Shown here one piece after another: positions 1 to 6,933 of a stretch of DNA of 23,206 bases (position 1 is its first letter; each line of letters starts with the position of its first letter). Source of the DNA: JASBSR01 sp963847575 (GTDB lineage Bacteria; Pseudomonadota; Gammaproteobacteria; SZUA-229); assembly GCA_963847575.1 (NCBI GenBank), contig CAWKAL010000113.1, positions 1-23,206 of the forward strand, written 5' to 3'. Under the pieces are notes generated by a model, which did no database searches, had not been told where the DNA came from, and saw only the letters and a program-made list of their open reading frames with translations. Made by a program: the position numbers and the translations under genes.

Positions 1-271
1 CCGGATCTGCTGCTGCCGCGGCGAGGCCGTTGGCAGCGGCATTACGTGCATTGATGACCGCTTCCAGGGTTTCGCGTTCGTGCTTCATATAGCCTTTGGC
101 GGTTTCGATCAGGTTGGGTATCAGGTCATAGCGCCGCTTGAGCTGTACTTCGATTTGCGCGAATGCGTTTTTGAAACGGTTGCGCAGGCTCACCAGGGTA
201 TTGAATATGCTGACGATGTAGAGCACGAGTGCGCCAATAACAACAAGAATGACAATGGTAGGGGTTTCCAT
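1..271 (-). CDS. lemA: LemA family protein, N-terminal part (cut by window edge)
   Basis: Reading leftward from an ATG at 269-271 gives 90 residues with no stop before the window edge. It begins METPTIVILVVIGALVLYIV, a single membrane segment at about residues 5-23. The LemA family hallmark follows: an amphipathic helix with AQIEVQLKRRYDLIPNLIET at about residues 38-57, then KGYMKHERETLEAV. LemA proteins are membrane-anchored helical-bundle proteins of about 185-200 residues whose biochemical role is not settled, so roughly half is missing here. The start is supported by an AGGAG ribosome site that overlaps the mgtE stop codon, with a short spacing to the ATG. The gene lies 8 bases downstream of mgtE and is probably cotranscribed with it. 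Confidence 0.9.
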   Translation of the reverse strand, partial: METPTIVILVVIGALVLYIVSIFNTLVSLRNRFKNAFAQIEVQLKRRYDLIPNLIETAKGYMKHERETLEAVINARNAAANGLAAAAADP

Positions 272-279
272 AATGGCTC

Positions 280-1635
280 CTAGGTTAGAAACAGTGTGGC
301 CAGTCCAAGGAAGGCAAACAGGCCGACGATGTCAGTGACCGTGGTCAGTACCACGCTGCCGGCGAGCGCCGGGTCAACACGAATTTTGCGCATGATCAGC
401 GGCAGCATCACACCGGAAAAGGCGGCGACCACCAGGTTGATGACCGTTGCCGCGGCAATCACCAGGCCGATGTTTATATCATCGAACCAGTACACCGCAA
501 TCAATGCAATCACCACCGCCCAGCCCAGGCCGTTGAGCAGGCCAACAATAATTTCCTTGGTGAGCAACCAGCGGCGGTTGTTACGGCTGACCTGGCCGAG
601 TGCCAGTCCGCGAATGACCAGGGTAAGGGTTTGTGTGCCTGCAATTCCGCCCATGCTGGCAACCACGTTCATCAGGACTGCGATGGCAACGACTTTTTCC
701 AGGGTGTCTTCAAAATTGGACACTACCCACGATGCCATGAATGCGGTCAGCAGGTTGAAGCCGAGCCAGATAGCGCGTCGGCGTGCGCTTGGCACCACGG
801 GTGCGAACAGGTCTTCTTCTTCATTCAGGCCTGCCATGCTCATGACCGAGTGCTCGGCTTCATCACGAATCACGTCAACCACGTCATCGACCGTGATACG
901 GCCCAGCAGTTTCATGTTGTCATCCACTACGGGCGCGGAAACAAGGTCGTAGCTTTCGAATATTTTTGCGACATCAACATCTTTCATGCTGGCGCTGACC
1001 ACGACACTGTCGCGCTTCATGATTTCGCCAACGGTTAGATCGGGCGAGGATGTCAGCAGTGTGGTTAACGGCAATGTGCCGACATAGGTGTTCTTGCGCG
1101 TGGTAATAATCAGGCTGTCGGTATTATCAGGCAGTTTTCCGAGTATGCGCAGGTAGCGCAGCACCACATCCAGTGTCACCTGCGTGCGCAAGGTGATGGT
1201 GTCGGTGTTCATCAGGCCGCCGGCGCTGTCTTCGGGGTAAGACAGCACGGATTCGAGCATTTCGCGATGCTGTGAATCGAGTGATGTCAGTACCTGCGCG
1301 GTGACGCGGTCGGGCAGTGACTGAATAAAGTCGGCCAGGTCGTCGACATCCATGCCTTCTGCCGCCTGTACCAGGTCCTGCAGCGACATGTCGCGAATCA
1401 GGGTGGTGCGGACTTCGTCACCGACTTCCAGTAAAACTTCACCGTCGTTTTCATGATCGACGAGGTCCCAGATAAGCAGTCGCTCGGTGTGCGGCAGCGA
1501 TTCGAGCAGGTGGGCAATTTCGGCAGGCGACAATTCATTCAACATGCGGCGAGCATGCTGCATGGTGCCGGTTTCCAGCGCATCAGCGAGTGCCTGTAAC
1601 CGGGTTTCAGTTTTTTCTGATACTTCGTCTGACAT
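280..1635 (-). CDS. mgtE: Magnesium transporter MgtE
   Basis: The product is 451 residues, the usual MgtE length. The order is a cytoplasmic MgtE N domain (about 30-135) of helical repeats, two CBS domains (about 140-260, including MKRDSVVVSA and LLGRITVDDVVDVI), then a five-helix membrane domain (about 285-451). The conserved ion-path motif is visible near the C-terminus: DPALAGSVVLTTVTDIVG, whose final Asp corresponds to the Mg2+ filter residue of the family. MgtE is a homodimeric Mg2+ channel in the inner membrane, gated by Mg2+ binding to the N and CBS domains. It follows ptsI after a 234-base gap, so it may have its own promoter as well as read-through from the PTS genes. The association of mgtE with ptsH/ptsI is common in proteobacteria, but no direct functional link can be read from the sequence. 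Confidence 0.95.
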   Translation of the reverse strand: MSDEVSEKTETRLQALADALETGTMQHARRMLNELSPAEIAHLLESLPHTERLLIWDLVDHENDGEVLLEVGDEVRTTLIRDMSLQDLVQAAEGMDVDDLADFIQSLPDRVTAQVLTSLDSQHREMLESVLSYPEDSAGGLMNTDTITLRTQVTLDVVLRYLRILGKLPDNTDSLIITTRKNTYVGTLPLTTLLTSSPDLTVGEIMKRDSVVVSASMKDVDVAKIFESYDLVSAPVVDDNMKLLGRITVDDVVDVIRDEAEHSVMSMAGLNEEEDLFAPVVPSARRRAIWLGFNLLTAFMASWVVSNFEDTLEKVVAIAVLMNVVASMGGIAGTQTLTLVIRGLALGQVSRNNRRWLLTKEIIVGLLNGLGWAVVIALIAVYWFDDINIGLVIAAATVINLVVAAFSGVMLPLIMRKIRVDPALAGSVVLTTVTDIVGLFAFLGLATLFLT

Positions 1636-1749
1636 TGTTATGATCGATTATTGTCGCCGGTTGGGTAATGCGGGCATGTAGACAATGGCGATTGTCGCAA
1701 GTTTACGTCTTATTGTATCGCGCGAGAATAAAGCCCTGTTCTGGTGAAG

Positions 1750-1758
1750 AGTGTAGCA
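1750..1758 (-). promoter_or_regulatory. Possible extended -10 promoter element for mgtE
   Basis: Within the 234-base ptsI-mgtE gap the minus strand reads TGCTACACT, an extended -10 (TG, one base, TACACT) about 115 bases before the mgtE ATG. There is no good -35 box at the expected distance. It would allow mgtE and lemA to be expressed independently of the PTS operon. This is sequence resemblance only. No convincing rho-independent terminator for ptsI was seen in the gap. Confidence 0.25.
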
Positions 1759-1869
1759 TGACACCACTGGCTTCTTGATCAGCGCCGGGCGGATTTTTTG
1801 CTGTGACGTAGCCGATTCGCGCACATGGCGAGATTTTGAACTCAGCTGTTTAGCCTGGCGACGCGAGCT

Positions 1870-3573
1870 TCAATTTCGGTCAATATCACTGGTTTCGAGT
1901 ATTTTTTTAACCCGGGGACGCAGGCTGGAGAGTTTGCTGTTATTTATAATGTGTTTTATTTCGAGCAGGGTATTGGCCTGCACACTGAAATAATTCAGGC
2001 CCATACCGAGCAGCAGACGGGTGTAACTCGGGTCGCTGGCCATTTCACCGCACATCGAAACCGGCACGCCGGCTTTTTTGCCGGCCTGAATGGTCATATA
2101 AATCAGCTGCAGCACCGCCGGATTTAGCGGGTTATAAAGATAGCTGACTTCATCGTCGATACGGTCGAGGGCCAGGGTGTACTGAATCAGGTCATTGGTG
2201 CCGATGGAGAGGAAATCGAGTTTACGCGCGAAGGCCAGGGCCGACAGTGCCGCCGCCGGGACTTCAATCATGGCGCCAATCTGCAGCTTCTCGTCGAAGC
2301 GGAGTCCACGCGTGCGCAGATCCTGTTTTGCAGTTTCGATGAGTTCGAATACCTGCTGCAGCTCTTCGATATTGGTGAGCATGGGAATCATCATGCGCAC
2401 CGGGCCAAAGGCCGAGGCGCGTAAAATAGCGTGCAACTGCGGGAGGAATGCTTCCGGTTCTTTCAGGCAGCGGCGGATCGCACGCAAGCCCATCGCGGGA
2501 TTATGTGCCATCGGGCCGTGATCGATAGTGTCCTGAATTTCCTTGTCGGCACCCAGGTCGATGGTGCGGATGGTCAGTGGCTGGCCTTTGAGTTTTTGTA
2601 CCGTGCGCTTGTAGTAGTGAAACTGGGTTTCTTCATCGGGCCATTCGTTTTTGTCAATGAACAGCATCTCGGTTCGGTACAGGCCAATACCGGTTTTATC
2701 GAACTGGTGCAGCACCTTGATATCTTCCGGTCGGTCGATGTTGCCGTGCAGAATAATGGTTTTCTTGTCCAGCGTGATCGCAGGTTTGCCCTTGAGCCGG
2801 TGCAGCGAATTTTTGCGCGTGACTTCATCGCGTTTCAGTTTGCGATAGATTTTGAGTGAACGCAGATCGGGGGTGTTGATCACCGTGCCGTGCTGGCCGT
2901 CAACGATCAGTGTTTCACCGGGCAGTATCAGTCGGCGCGCATTGTGTACACCAACAATTGCGGGAATGCCGAGGTTTCTTGCCAGGATCGCGGTGTGCGA
3001 CAGCGGGCCGCCAAACTCGGTGATGAAGCCGGCAATCTTCTGGTGCTGCATGGTGAGCGTATCGGCGGGTGACAGGTCATCGGCAACAATAATGCGGCCC
3101 TTGAGCTGGGGGTCATCCTGCAGGTGGCTGGCGTTGTCGGCAAGACTGTCCTGGATGCGCCTCACCACGTGCATGACATCGTCCTTGCGGGTGCGCAGGT
3201 AGGGGTCTTCGATCTCATTAAAAACCTGCATCAGTCGCTCGCCCTGTTTTTGCAGGGCCCACTCGGCATTGCAGGAGAAGGCTTCGATATTGTTGATCGT
3301 GCCCTCATTGAACGCCGGGTCTTCCAGCATCAGCAAATGCGTATCGATGAATGCAAGAATGTCCGGCGGCGTGGTTTTTTCGATTTTTTTACGCTGATCG
3401 GCCAGTGTCTTGATGGCTTTCTTGAGCGCAGTGGAGAAGCGCTCAATTTCTTTAGGTTGCGCTTTTTTGCTGATGCCGTATTCGACGATGGTGCTGCGCT
3501 CACGCGCGTATACATAAGCTTCGCCGATGGCAATGCCCCTGGATACTGCAACACCATTAATTTGTATGCTCAA
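1870..3573 (-). CDS. ptsI: PTS enzyme I (PEP-protein phosphotransferase, PtsP/PtsI type without GAF domain)
   Basis: The product is 567 residues, close to E. coli EI (575). It lacks the N-terminal GAF domain of enteric PtsP, so its size is that of plain enzyme I. The phosphorylated histidine is His193 in GGPLSHTAILARNLGIPAIV. The PEP-binding TIM barrel follows, with LYRTEMLF, GTNDLIQYTLALDR and the catalytic Cys508 in SMCGEMASDP. The enzyme transfers phosphate from PEP to the HPr-like protein encoded just upstream. The start is a TTG at 3573, preceded by GCAGG, 12 bases after the ptsH stop. No in-frame ATG fits the conserved N-terminus (NGVAVSRGIAIG). With NPr, EIIA-Ntr and HprK but no sugar permease gene nearby, the role is likely regulatory phosphorylation rather than sugar uptake. 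Confidence 0.93.
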   Translation of the reverse strand: MSIQINGVAVSRGIAIGEAYVYARERSTIVEYGISKKAQPKEIERFSTALKKAIKTLADQRKKIEKTTPPDILAFIDTHLLMLEDPAFNEGTINNIEAFSCNAEWALQKQGERLMQVFNEIEDPYLRTRKDDVMHVVRRIQDSLADNASHLQDDPQLKGRIIVADDLSPADTLTMQHQKIAGFITEFGGPLSHTAILARNLGIPAIVGVHNARRLILPGETLIVDGQHGTVINTPDLRSLKIYRKLKRDEVTRKNSLHRLKGKPAITLDKKTIILHGNIDRPEDIKVLHQFDKTGIGLYRTEMLFIDKNEWPDEETQFHYYKRTVQKLKGQPLTIRTIDLGADKEIQDTIDHGPMAHNPAMGLRAIRRCLKEPEAFLPQLHAILRASAFGPVRMMIPMLTNIEELQQVFELIETAKQDLRTRGLRFDEKLQIGAMIEVPAAALSALAFARKLDFLSIGTNDLIQYTLALDRIDDEVSYLYNPLNPAVLQLIYMTIQAGKKAGVPVSMCGEMASDPSYTRLLLGMGLNYFSVQANTLLEIKHIINNSKLSSLRPRVKKILETSDIDRN

Positions 3574-3585
3574 GTTGCCTGCTCT

Positions 3586-3858
3586 TTATTCGTTTTCATC
3601 AAACCGGTTGTTTATGAGTGTTTCGAGTTTATTGATGCATTGATTCGCATCTTCGCCATTCGCATGCAGGATAATACTACTGCCCTTGCTGGCAGCAAGC
3701 ATCATCACGCCCATGATGCTTTTGCCATTAACTCGCTGGCCTTTGCGCTCGATCTCGATTTCGCTGGCGCAGCTCGACGCCAGTTGAACAAATTTTGCCG
3801 CAGCGCGTGCATGCATTCCCAGTTTGTTGATAATGGTCACTTCACGACTGAGTTGCAT
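3586..3858 (-). CDS. ptsH: HPr-family phosphocarrier (NPr)
   Basis: The product is 90 residues, typical for HPr/NPr. The phosphocarrier histidine is His16 in LGMHARAAAKF. The regulatory serine is Ser47 in NGKSIMGVMML, equivalent to HPr Ser46, the target of HPr kinase. Both phosphorylation sites are intact and both partner enzymes are encoded in this cluster (enzyme I downstream, HprK upstream). A longer reading frame extends upstream, but the start chosen at 3858 matches the family N-terminus (MQLSREVTI) and has a GAGGA ribosome site just before it, inside the end of the EIIA gene. It lies 12 bases before ptsI. Confidence 0.94.
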   Translation of the reverse strand: MQLSREVTIINKLGMHARAAAKFVQLASSCASEIEIERKGQRVNGKSIMGVMMLAASKGSSIILHANGEDANQCINKLETLINNRFDENE

Positions 3859-4147
3859 TGGTTTTCCTCGCTGGTGTGCAGCATAACACCTTGCTGGTCG
3901 CCACTGATGGCTTTGAAGAGGCATCACCGTAGTTGTATATTCTCGTTAACATGGGCTGATTGGGGCCGCTTATCATCGGTGCACGGTAACGTTTTGCCAG
4001 GGTGTGTACAATATTACTCGGGGTGTCGCCAAACATGTCAGTAATGATTACCAGGCCATCGGCCGTATGCAGCAGGTCAGATTGCTGCTGTGCCGAGGCA
4101 AGTACGTCATTATGTCGATGGCTGATGAATAACAGGGCAACACTCAT
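3842..4147 (-). pseudogene. PTS EIIA of the mannose type, internally deleted and frameshifted
   Basis: The frame starts MSVALLFISH, the N-terminal strand with the expected phospho-histidine (His10). It continues with DGLVIITDMFGDTPSNIV and ISGPNQPMLTRIYNYG, which are characteristic of the EIIA-Man fold. Two things are wrong. Only about 25 residues separate His10 from the DMFG motif, where the family usually has about 50-55, so an in-frame internal piece seems lost. After NYGDAS the frame runs into an unrelated tail, while the next frame over reads FKAISGDQQGVMLHTSEE, the expected C-terminal helix. Adding one T in the TTC at that point restores it, with a stop at 3837 inside ptsH. The gene is in its usual place between rapZ and ptsH. 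It may be decaying, or the frameshift may be a sequencing error on a truncated but expressed gene. Confidence 0.75.
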
Positions 4148-4165
4148 AATGTATCTGTTGTGTGA

Positions 4166-5020
4166 TTAAAGCTCGCGATGGCGTATGGATACATTGCTGA
4201 TTTCAGTCGCGAAATCTTCACATAGTTGCTGTGCGATGTACACCGAGCGGTGTTGTCCGCCAGTGCAGCCAATGGATACAGTCAGGTAATACCGGTTCTG
4301 TTGTTCAAATTTTGGAATCCAGTGACGCAGAAATCCGCGGATATATTCGAGCATCTCTTCGACGTCTTCCTGCTGCTGAAGAAACTTGATTACATCGGCG
4401 TCGAGGCCAGTGAGTTGTCGCAGTTCGGGCTCCCAGTGTGGGTTGGGCAGGCAACGCACATCAAATACGAAGTCAGAGTCTGGTGGTGTGCCATGTTTAA
4501 AGCCGAATGACTGGAACAGTAAGGCGAGACCGCTGCCGCTTTTTTTGACGATATGCTGTTTTACCAGTTCACGCAGCTGGTGCACGTTGGTGTAGGTGGT
4601 GTCAATTATCAGGTCGGCCTCTGAAGCGACGTCACTCAGCAGGGCGCGTTCTACTTCTATGGCTTCGTGCAGTGGCAATCCCTTGCGTGACAATGGGTGC
4701 TTGCGCCGGGTGTCACTGAAACGCTTTATCAGTGTGGCATGTTCTGCCTGCAGGTAGATAACATCAAGCTGCAGTTTACTTTCACGCAACGAGTGTATGA
4801 TTTCACTGAATCTTCTTAGATCGTGCGACTCGCTTCGCGCATCGATACCGACTGCAATATTGTCATAGGGTTGCATGCTGCGATTGAGCACGCGTGAAAC
4901 GAATTCTGGGAGCAGGCCAATCGGCAGGTTATCGACGCAATAATAGTTCTCATCTTCCAGTGTATGCAGTGCAACGGTTTTACCTGAGCCGGAAAGGCCG
5001 CTGATGATGACCACTTTCAT
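4166..5020 (-). CDS. rapZ: RNase adapter protein RapZ (YvcJ family nucleotide-binding protein)
   Basis: The product is 284 residues, the same length as E. coli RapZ. The Walker A motif GLSGSGKT is at residues 8-15, followed by DNLPIGLLPEFV. The C-terminal domain contains GCTGGQHRSVYIAQQL at about 252-267, the conserved pocket of the family. In E. coli RapZ binds glucosamine-6-phosphate and directs RNase E to the GlmZ/GlmY small RNAs to control cell-wall precursor synthesis. Whether those RNAs exist in this organism cannot be seen. It starts 14 bases after hprK and lies between hprK and the EIIA gene, the usual order in non-enteric proteobacteria. Confidence 0.95.
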   Translation of the reverse strand: MKVVIISGLSGSGKTVALHTLEDENYYCVDNLPIGLLPEFVSRVLNRSMQPYDNIAVGIDARSESHDLRRFSEIIHSLRESKLQLDVIYLQAEHATLIKRFSDTRRKHPLSRKGLPLHEAIEVERALLSDVASEADLIIDTTYTNVHQLRELVKQHIVKKSGSGLALLFQSFGFKHGTPPDSDFVFDVRCLPNPHWEPELRQLTGLDADVIKFLQQQEDVEEMLEYIRGFLRHWIPKFEQQNRYYLTVSIGCTGGQHRSVYIAQQLCEDFATEISNVSIRHREL

Positions 5021-5034
5021 GTACCGGGGACCTG

Positions 5035-5988
5035 TCAGGTATTCGTGATATGGTTATTGGCAATGGCTCGCTGATGCAAATCAATGAGTTGTTCTGTAGC
5101 ATCGTGTCCACTGTTTCGCAGTATGTGATTTCGTACTGCGGCTTCAACCAGCACTGCGAGATTTCGTCCGGGTGCAACTGGAATCAGGATGACCGGAATT
5201 TCGACACCGAGGATTTCGCGATGGTTGCGATTGCCGTACAGGCGGTCAAGTCGTTCGCGATCATCTTTTGACATGCGTACCAGCTGTATCACCAGGCGAA
5301 GGTACTTGTTGTTCTTGAGCGCATTATCGCCGTACATCTCGCGAATATTGATCACACCAAGACCGCGTACTTCCATGAAATCCTGGAGTAATGTCGGGCT
5401 GCTGCCATCGAGAACATCCGGCCCGATGCGGGTGAAAACCGGTGCGTCATCCGCGACCAGTCGGTGACCACGTGATATGAGTTCGAGTGCAAGCTCGCTT
5501 TTGCCCACGCTACTTTCGCCGGTAATTAGTACGCCTGTGCCGAGCACTTCCATAAAAACGCCGTGCAAGGTCTGTTTATCAGAAAACATTTCATGCAGAT
5601 AGAAGCGCGCGGCGTCGACCACCTGGTTGCTTTCTGCGTCACAGCTGAGTAGTGGCACATGGTACTCATTGGCATGATTGACGAGTTCATCCGGGACAGG
5701 AATGTTGTCAGTGACCAGGATGGCGACCGGCCCGCTTTTGAATAATTGCTGCAACATGCCTTCGCGTACCTGTTCATCACTGCTCTTGAGATACTCGCAC
5801 TCGGTTTTGCCGATGACCTGGATAATGTTTTTGTGAATCAGGTTGAGATGGCCAATAAGCGTGGCATGGTCGCTGATCTTGATTTCGTGTAACGGGCGCT
5901 TCGGATCCTCCTGTCCGGCAATCCATTGCAGTTCAATCTTGCTGGATAGACTGAAAATAATGGATTCGGCAGTGAGTATCTCGCTCAT
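5035..5988 (-). CDS. hprK: HPr kinase/phosphorylase
   Basis: The product is 317 residues, normal for HprK. An N-terminal regulatory domain (about 1-130) is followed by the kinase domain with the conserved LHGV histidine (His142), the P-loop GESSVGKS (157-164) and the HprK signature EVRGLGVINIREMYG (about 210-225). The enzyme phosphorylates and dephosphorylates the regulatory serine of HPr-type proteins. Its target is probably Ser47 of the NPr encoded downstream. The ATG overlaps the ptsN stop codon by 4 bases (ATGA), which implies translational coupling. In proteobacteria HprK usually modulates a regulatory PTS rather than classical catabolite repression. Confidence 0.95.
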   Translation of the reverse strand: MSEILTAESIIFSLSSKIELQWIAGQEDPKRPLHEIKISDHATLIGHLNLIHKNIIQVIGKTECEYLKSSDEQVREGMLQQLFKSGPVAILVTDNIPVPDELVNHANEYHVPLLSCDAESNQVVDAARFYLHEMFSDKQTLHGVFMEVLGTGVLITGESSVGKSELALELISRGHRLVADDAPVFTRIGPDVLDGSSPTLLQDFMEVRGLGVINIREMYGDNALKNNKYLRLVIQLVRMSKDDRERLDRLYGNRNHREILGVEIPVILIPVAPGRNLAVLVEAAVRNHILRNSGHDATEQLIDLHQRAIANNHITNT

Positions 5989-6455
5989 GAGGCCTGACTA
6001 GTTATTTGCCAGGAGTTGAGTGTGTTATAGAGATCGAGAGGGTCGTTTGATTCGCGTAAACGTTGGCAGAAATTCTTGTCATTGAACAGGCTGGCCAGCC
6101 CGGCAAGCAGTTTCAGATGTTCGTCCGTGTAGTGTTCGGGAACCATTAGTGCGAACAACAAATCAGTGGGCTTGTGATCCGGGCTGTCGAAATCAATGCC
6201 CTTGTTGAGTTTTACAAATGCCCCAATGGCGTGATCACATAAACTGGTTCTCGCATGGGGCAGGGCGACGCCGTGCCCCAGCGATGTAGAACCGAGTTTT
6301 TCCCGTTCAGTGAGCAACTGAAATATAGCCAGTGGATCATCCGTGCCGGATTCGAGTGCCAGCACTTCAGCAATAACTTCCAGTGCCCGTTTCTTACTGT
6401 TGATGTCAGCGCGGCAAAGAACCGAGTTCTGGCTGACGAGGGTATCAAGCTTCAT
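5985..6455 (-). CDS. ptsN: Nitrogen regulatory EIIA protein (EIIA-Ntr)
   Basis: The product is 156 residues of the fructose/mannitol-type EIIA fold. The phosphorylated histidine is His67 in GHGVALPHART, and LLFALMVPEHYTDEHLKLLAGLA is the conserved second half. EIIA-Ntr is the output protein of the nitrogen PTS. In studied bacteria its unphosphorylated form affects potassium transport and other regulators. It overlaps hpf by 4 bases upstream and hprK by 4 bases downstream. Its place right after hpf and rpoN is one of the most conserved features of this cluster. Confidence 0.95.
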   Translation of the reverse strand: MKLDTLVSQNSVLCRADINSKKRALEVIAEVLALESGTDDPLAIFQLLTEREKLGSTSLGHGVALPHARTSLCDHAIGAFVKLNKGIDFDSPDHKPTDLLFALMVPEHYTDEHLKLLAGLASLFNDKNFCQRLRESNDPLDLYNTLNSWQITSQAS

Positions 6456-6775
6456 AGATCCTGAACGACTTCACTGGATTTGAGATGATGGTGATTTTTG
6501 ATTTTTTCCTTGTACTTCTTCACCTGGCGATCCAGTTTGTCCACCAGGGCGTCTATCGCAGCGTACATATCTGTTTCGGTTGCATCGGCAAAAATATCGT
6601 TACCACTCATGTGGACGGTGGCTTCTGCTTTATGGCGAACATTTTCAAGCGATAGAATGACGTGTGTATTACTGACCTTATCGAAATGCCGTTCCAGTTT
6701 TTCCATTTTTTCATTGACGTAATTTCTGAGTGAGTCCGTGATTTCGATATGGTGTCCGGTCAGATTGATTTGCAT
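6452..6775 (-). CDS. hpf: Ribosome hibernation promoting factor, short form
   Basis: The product is 107 residues, matching the short HPF/YfiA family. It begins MQINLTGHHIEITDSLRNYV and includes ETDMYAAIDALVDKLDRQVKKYK, the second helix that binds the 30S subunit. HPF sits in the decoding centre and stabilises inactive 100S ribosome dimers in stationary phase. The start has a strong GGAGG site 7 bases upstream. It follows rpoN with a 158-base gap that contains a sizeable stem-loop, listed separately. It overlaps ptsN by 4 bases. Confidence 0.95.
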   Translation of the reverse strand: MQINLTGHHIEITDSLRNYVNEKMEKLERHFDKVSNTHVILSLENVRHKAEATVHMSGNDIFADATETDMYAAIDALVDKLDRQVKKYKEKIKNHHHLKSSEVVQDL

Positions 6776-6874
6776 GGATTTACCTCCATTGATGTTTTAA
6801 GAAACTCGGTGCAAGGCTGTCCCTGTCTTGAGCGAGCGCGAACATATTGTTTGCGCCAGTCCGGTCTACGTTTA

Positions 6875-6920
6875 GGACTGACTCTCGCGGCATATACCCT
6901 GGCCGCTGTAGCGTCAGTCC
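6875..6920 (-). other. Two-part stem-loop between rpoN and hpf
   Basis: On the minus strand, GGACTGAC (6913-6920) pairs with GTCAGTCC (6875-6882). Inside it GCGGC (6902-6906) pairs with GCCGC (6887-6891) around a 10-base loop. Both stems are perfect. No U-run follows, so this is not a standard terminator. It could be a processing or mRNA-stability element that separates rpoN from the hpf-ptsN-hprK transcript. Confidence 0.5.
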
Positions 6921-6933
6921 GATCGGCCGGCAT

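Noticed and set aside
3124..4044. A 306-residue open frame on the plus strand across ptsI, ptsH and EIIA
   Set aside because: It crosses three recognised genes antisense and has no recognisable motif.
6776..6874. A sigma-54 promoter (TGGCGC on the minus strand) upstream of hpf
   Set aside because: TGGCGC is not followed by the required GC-containing -12 element at the right distance.
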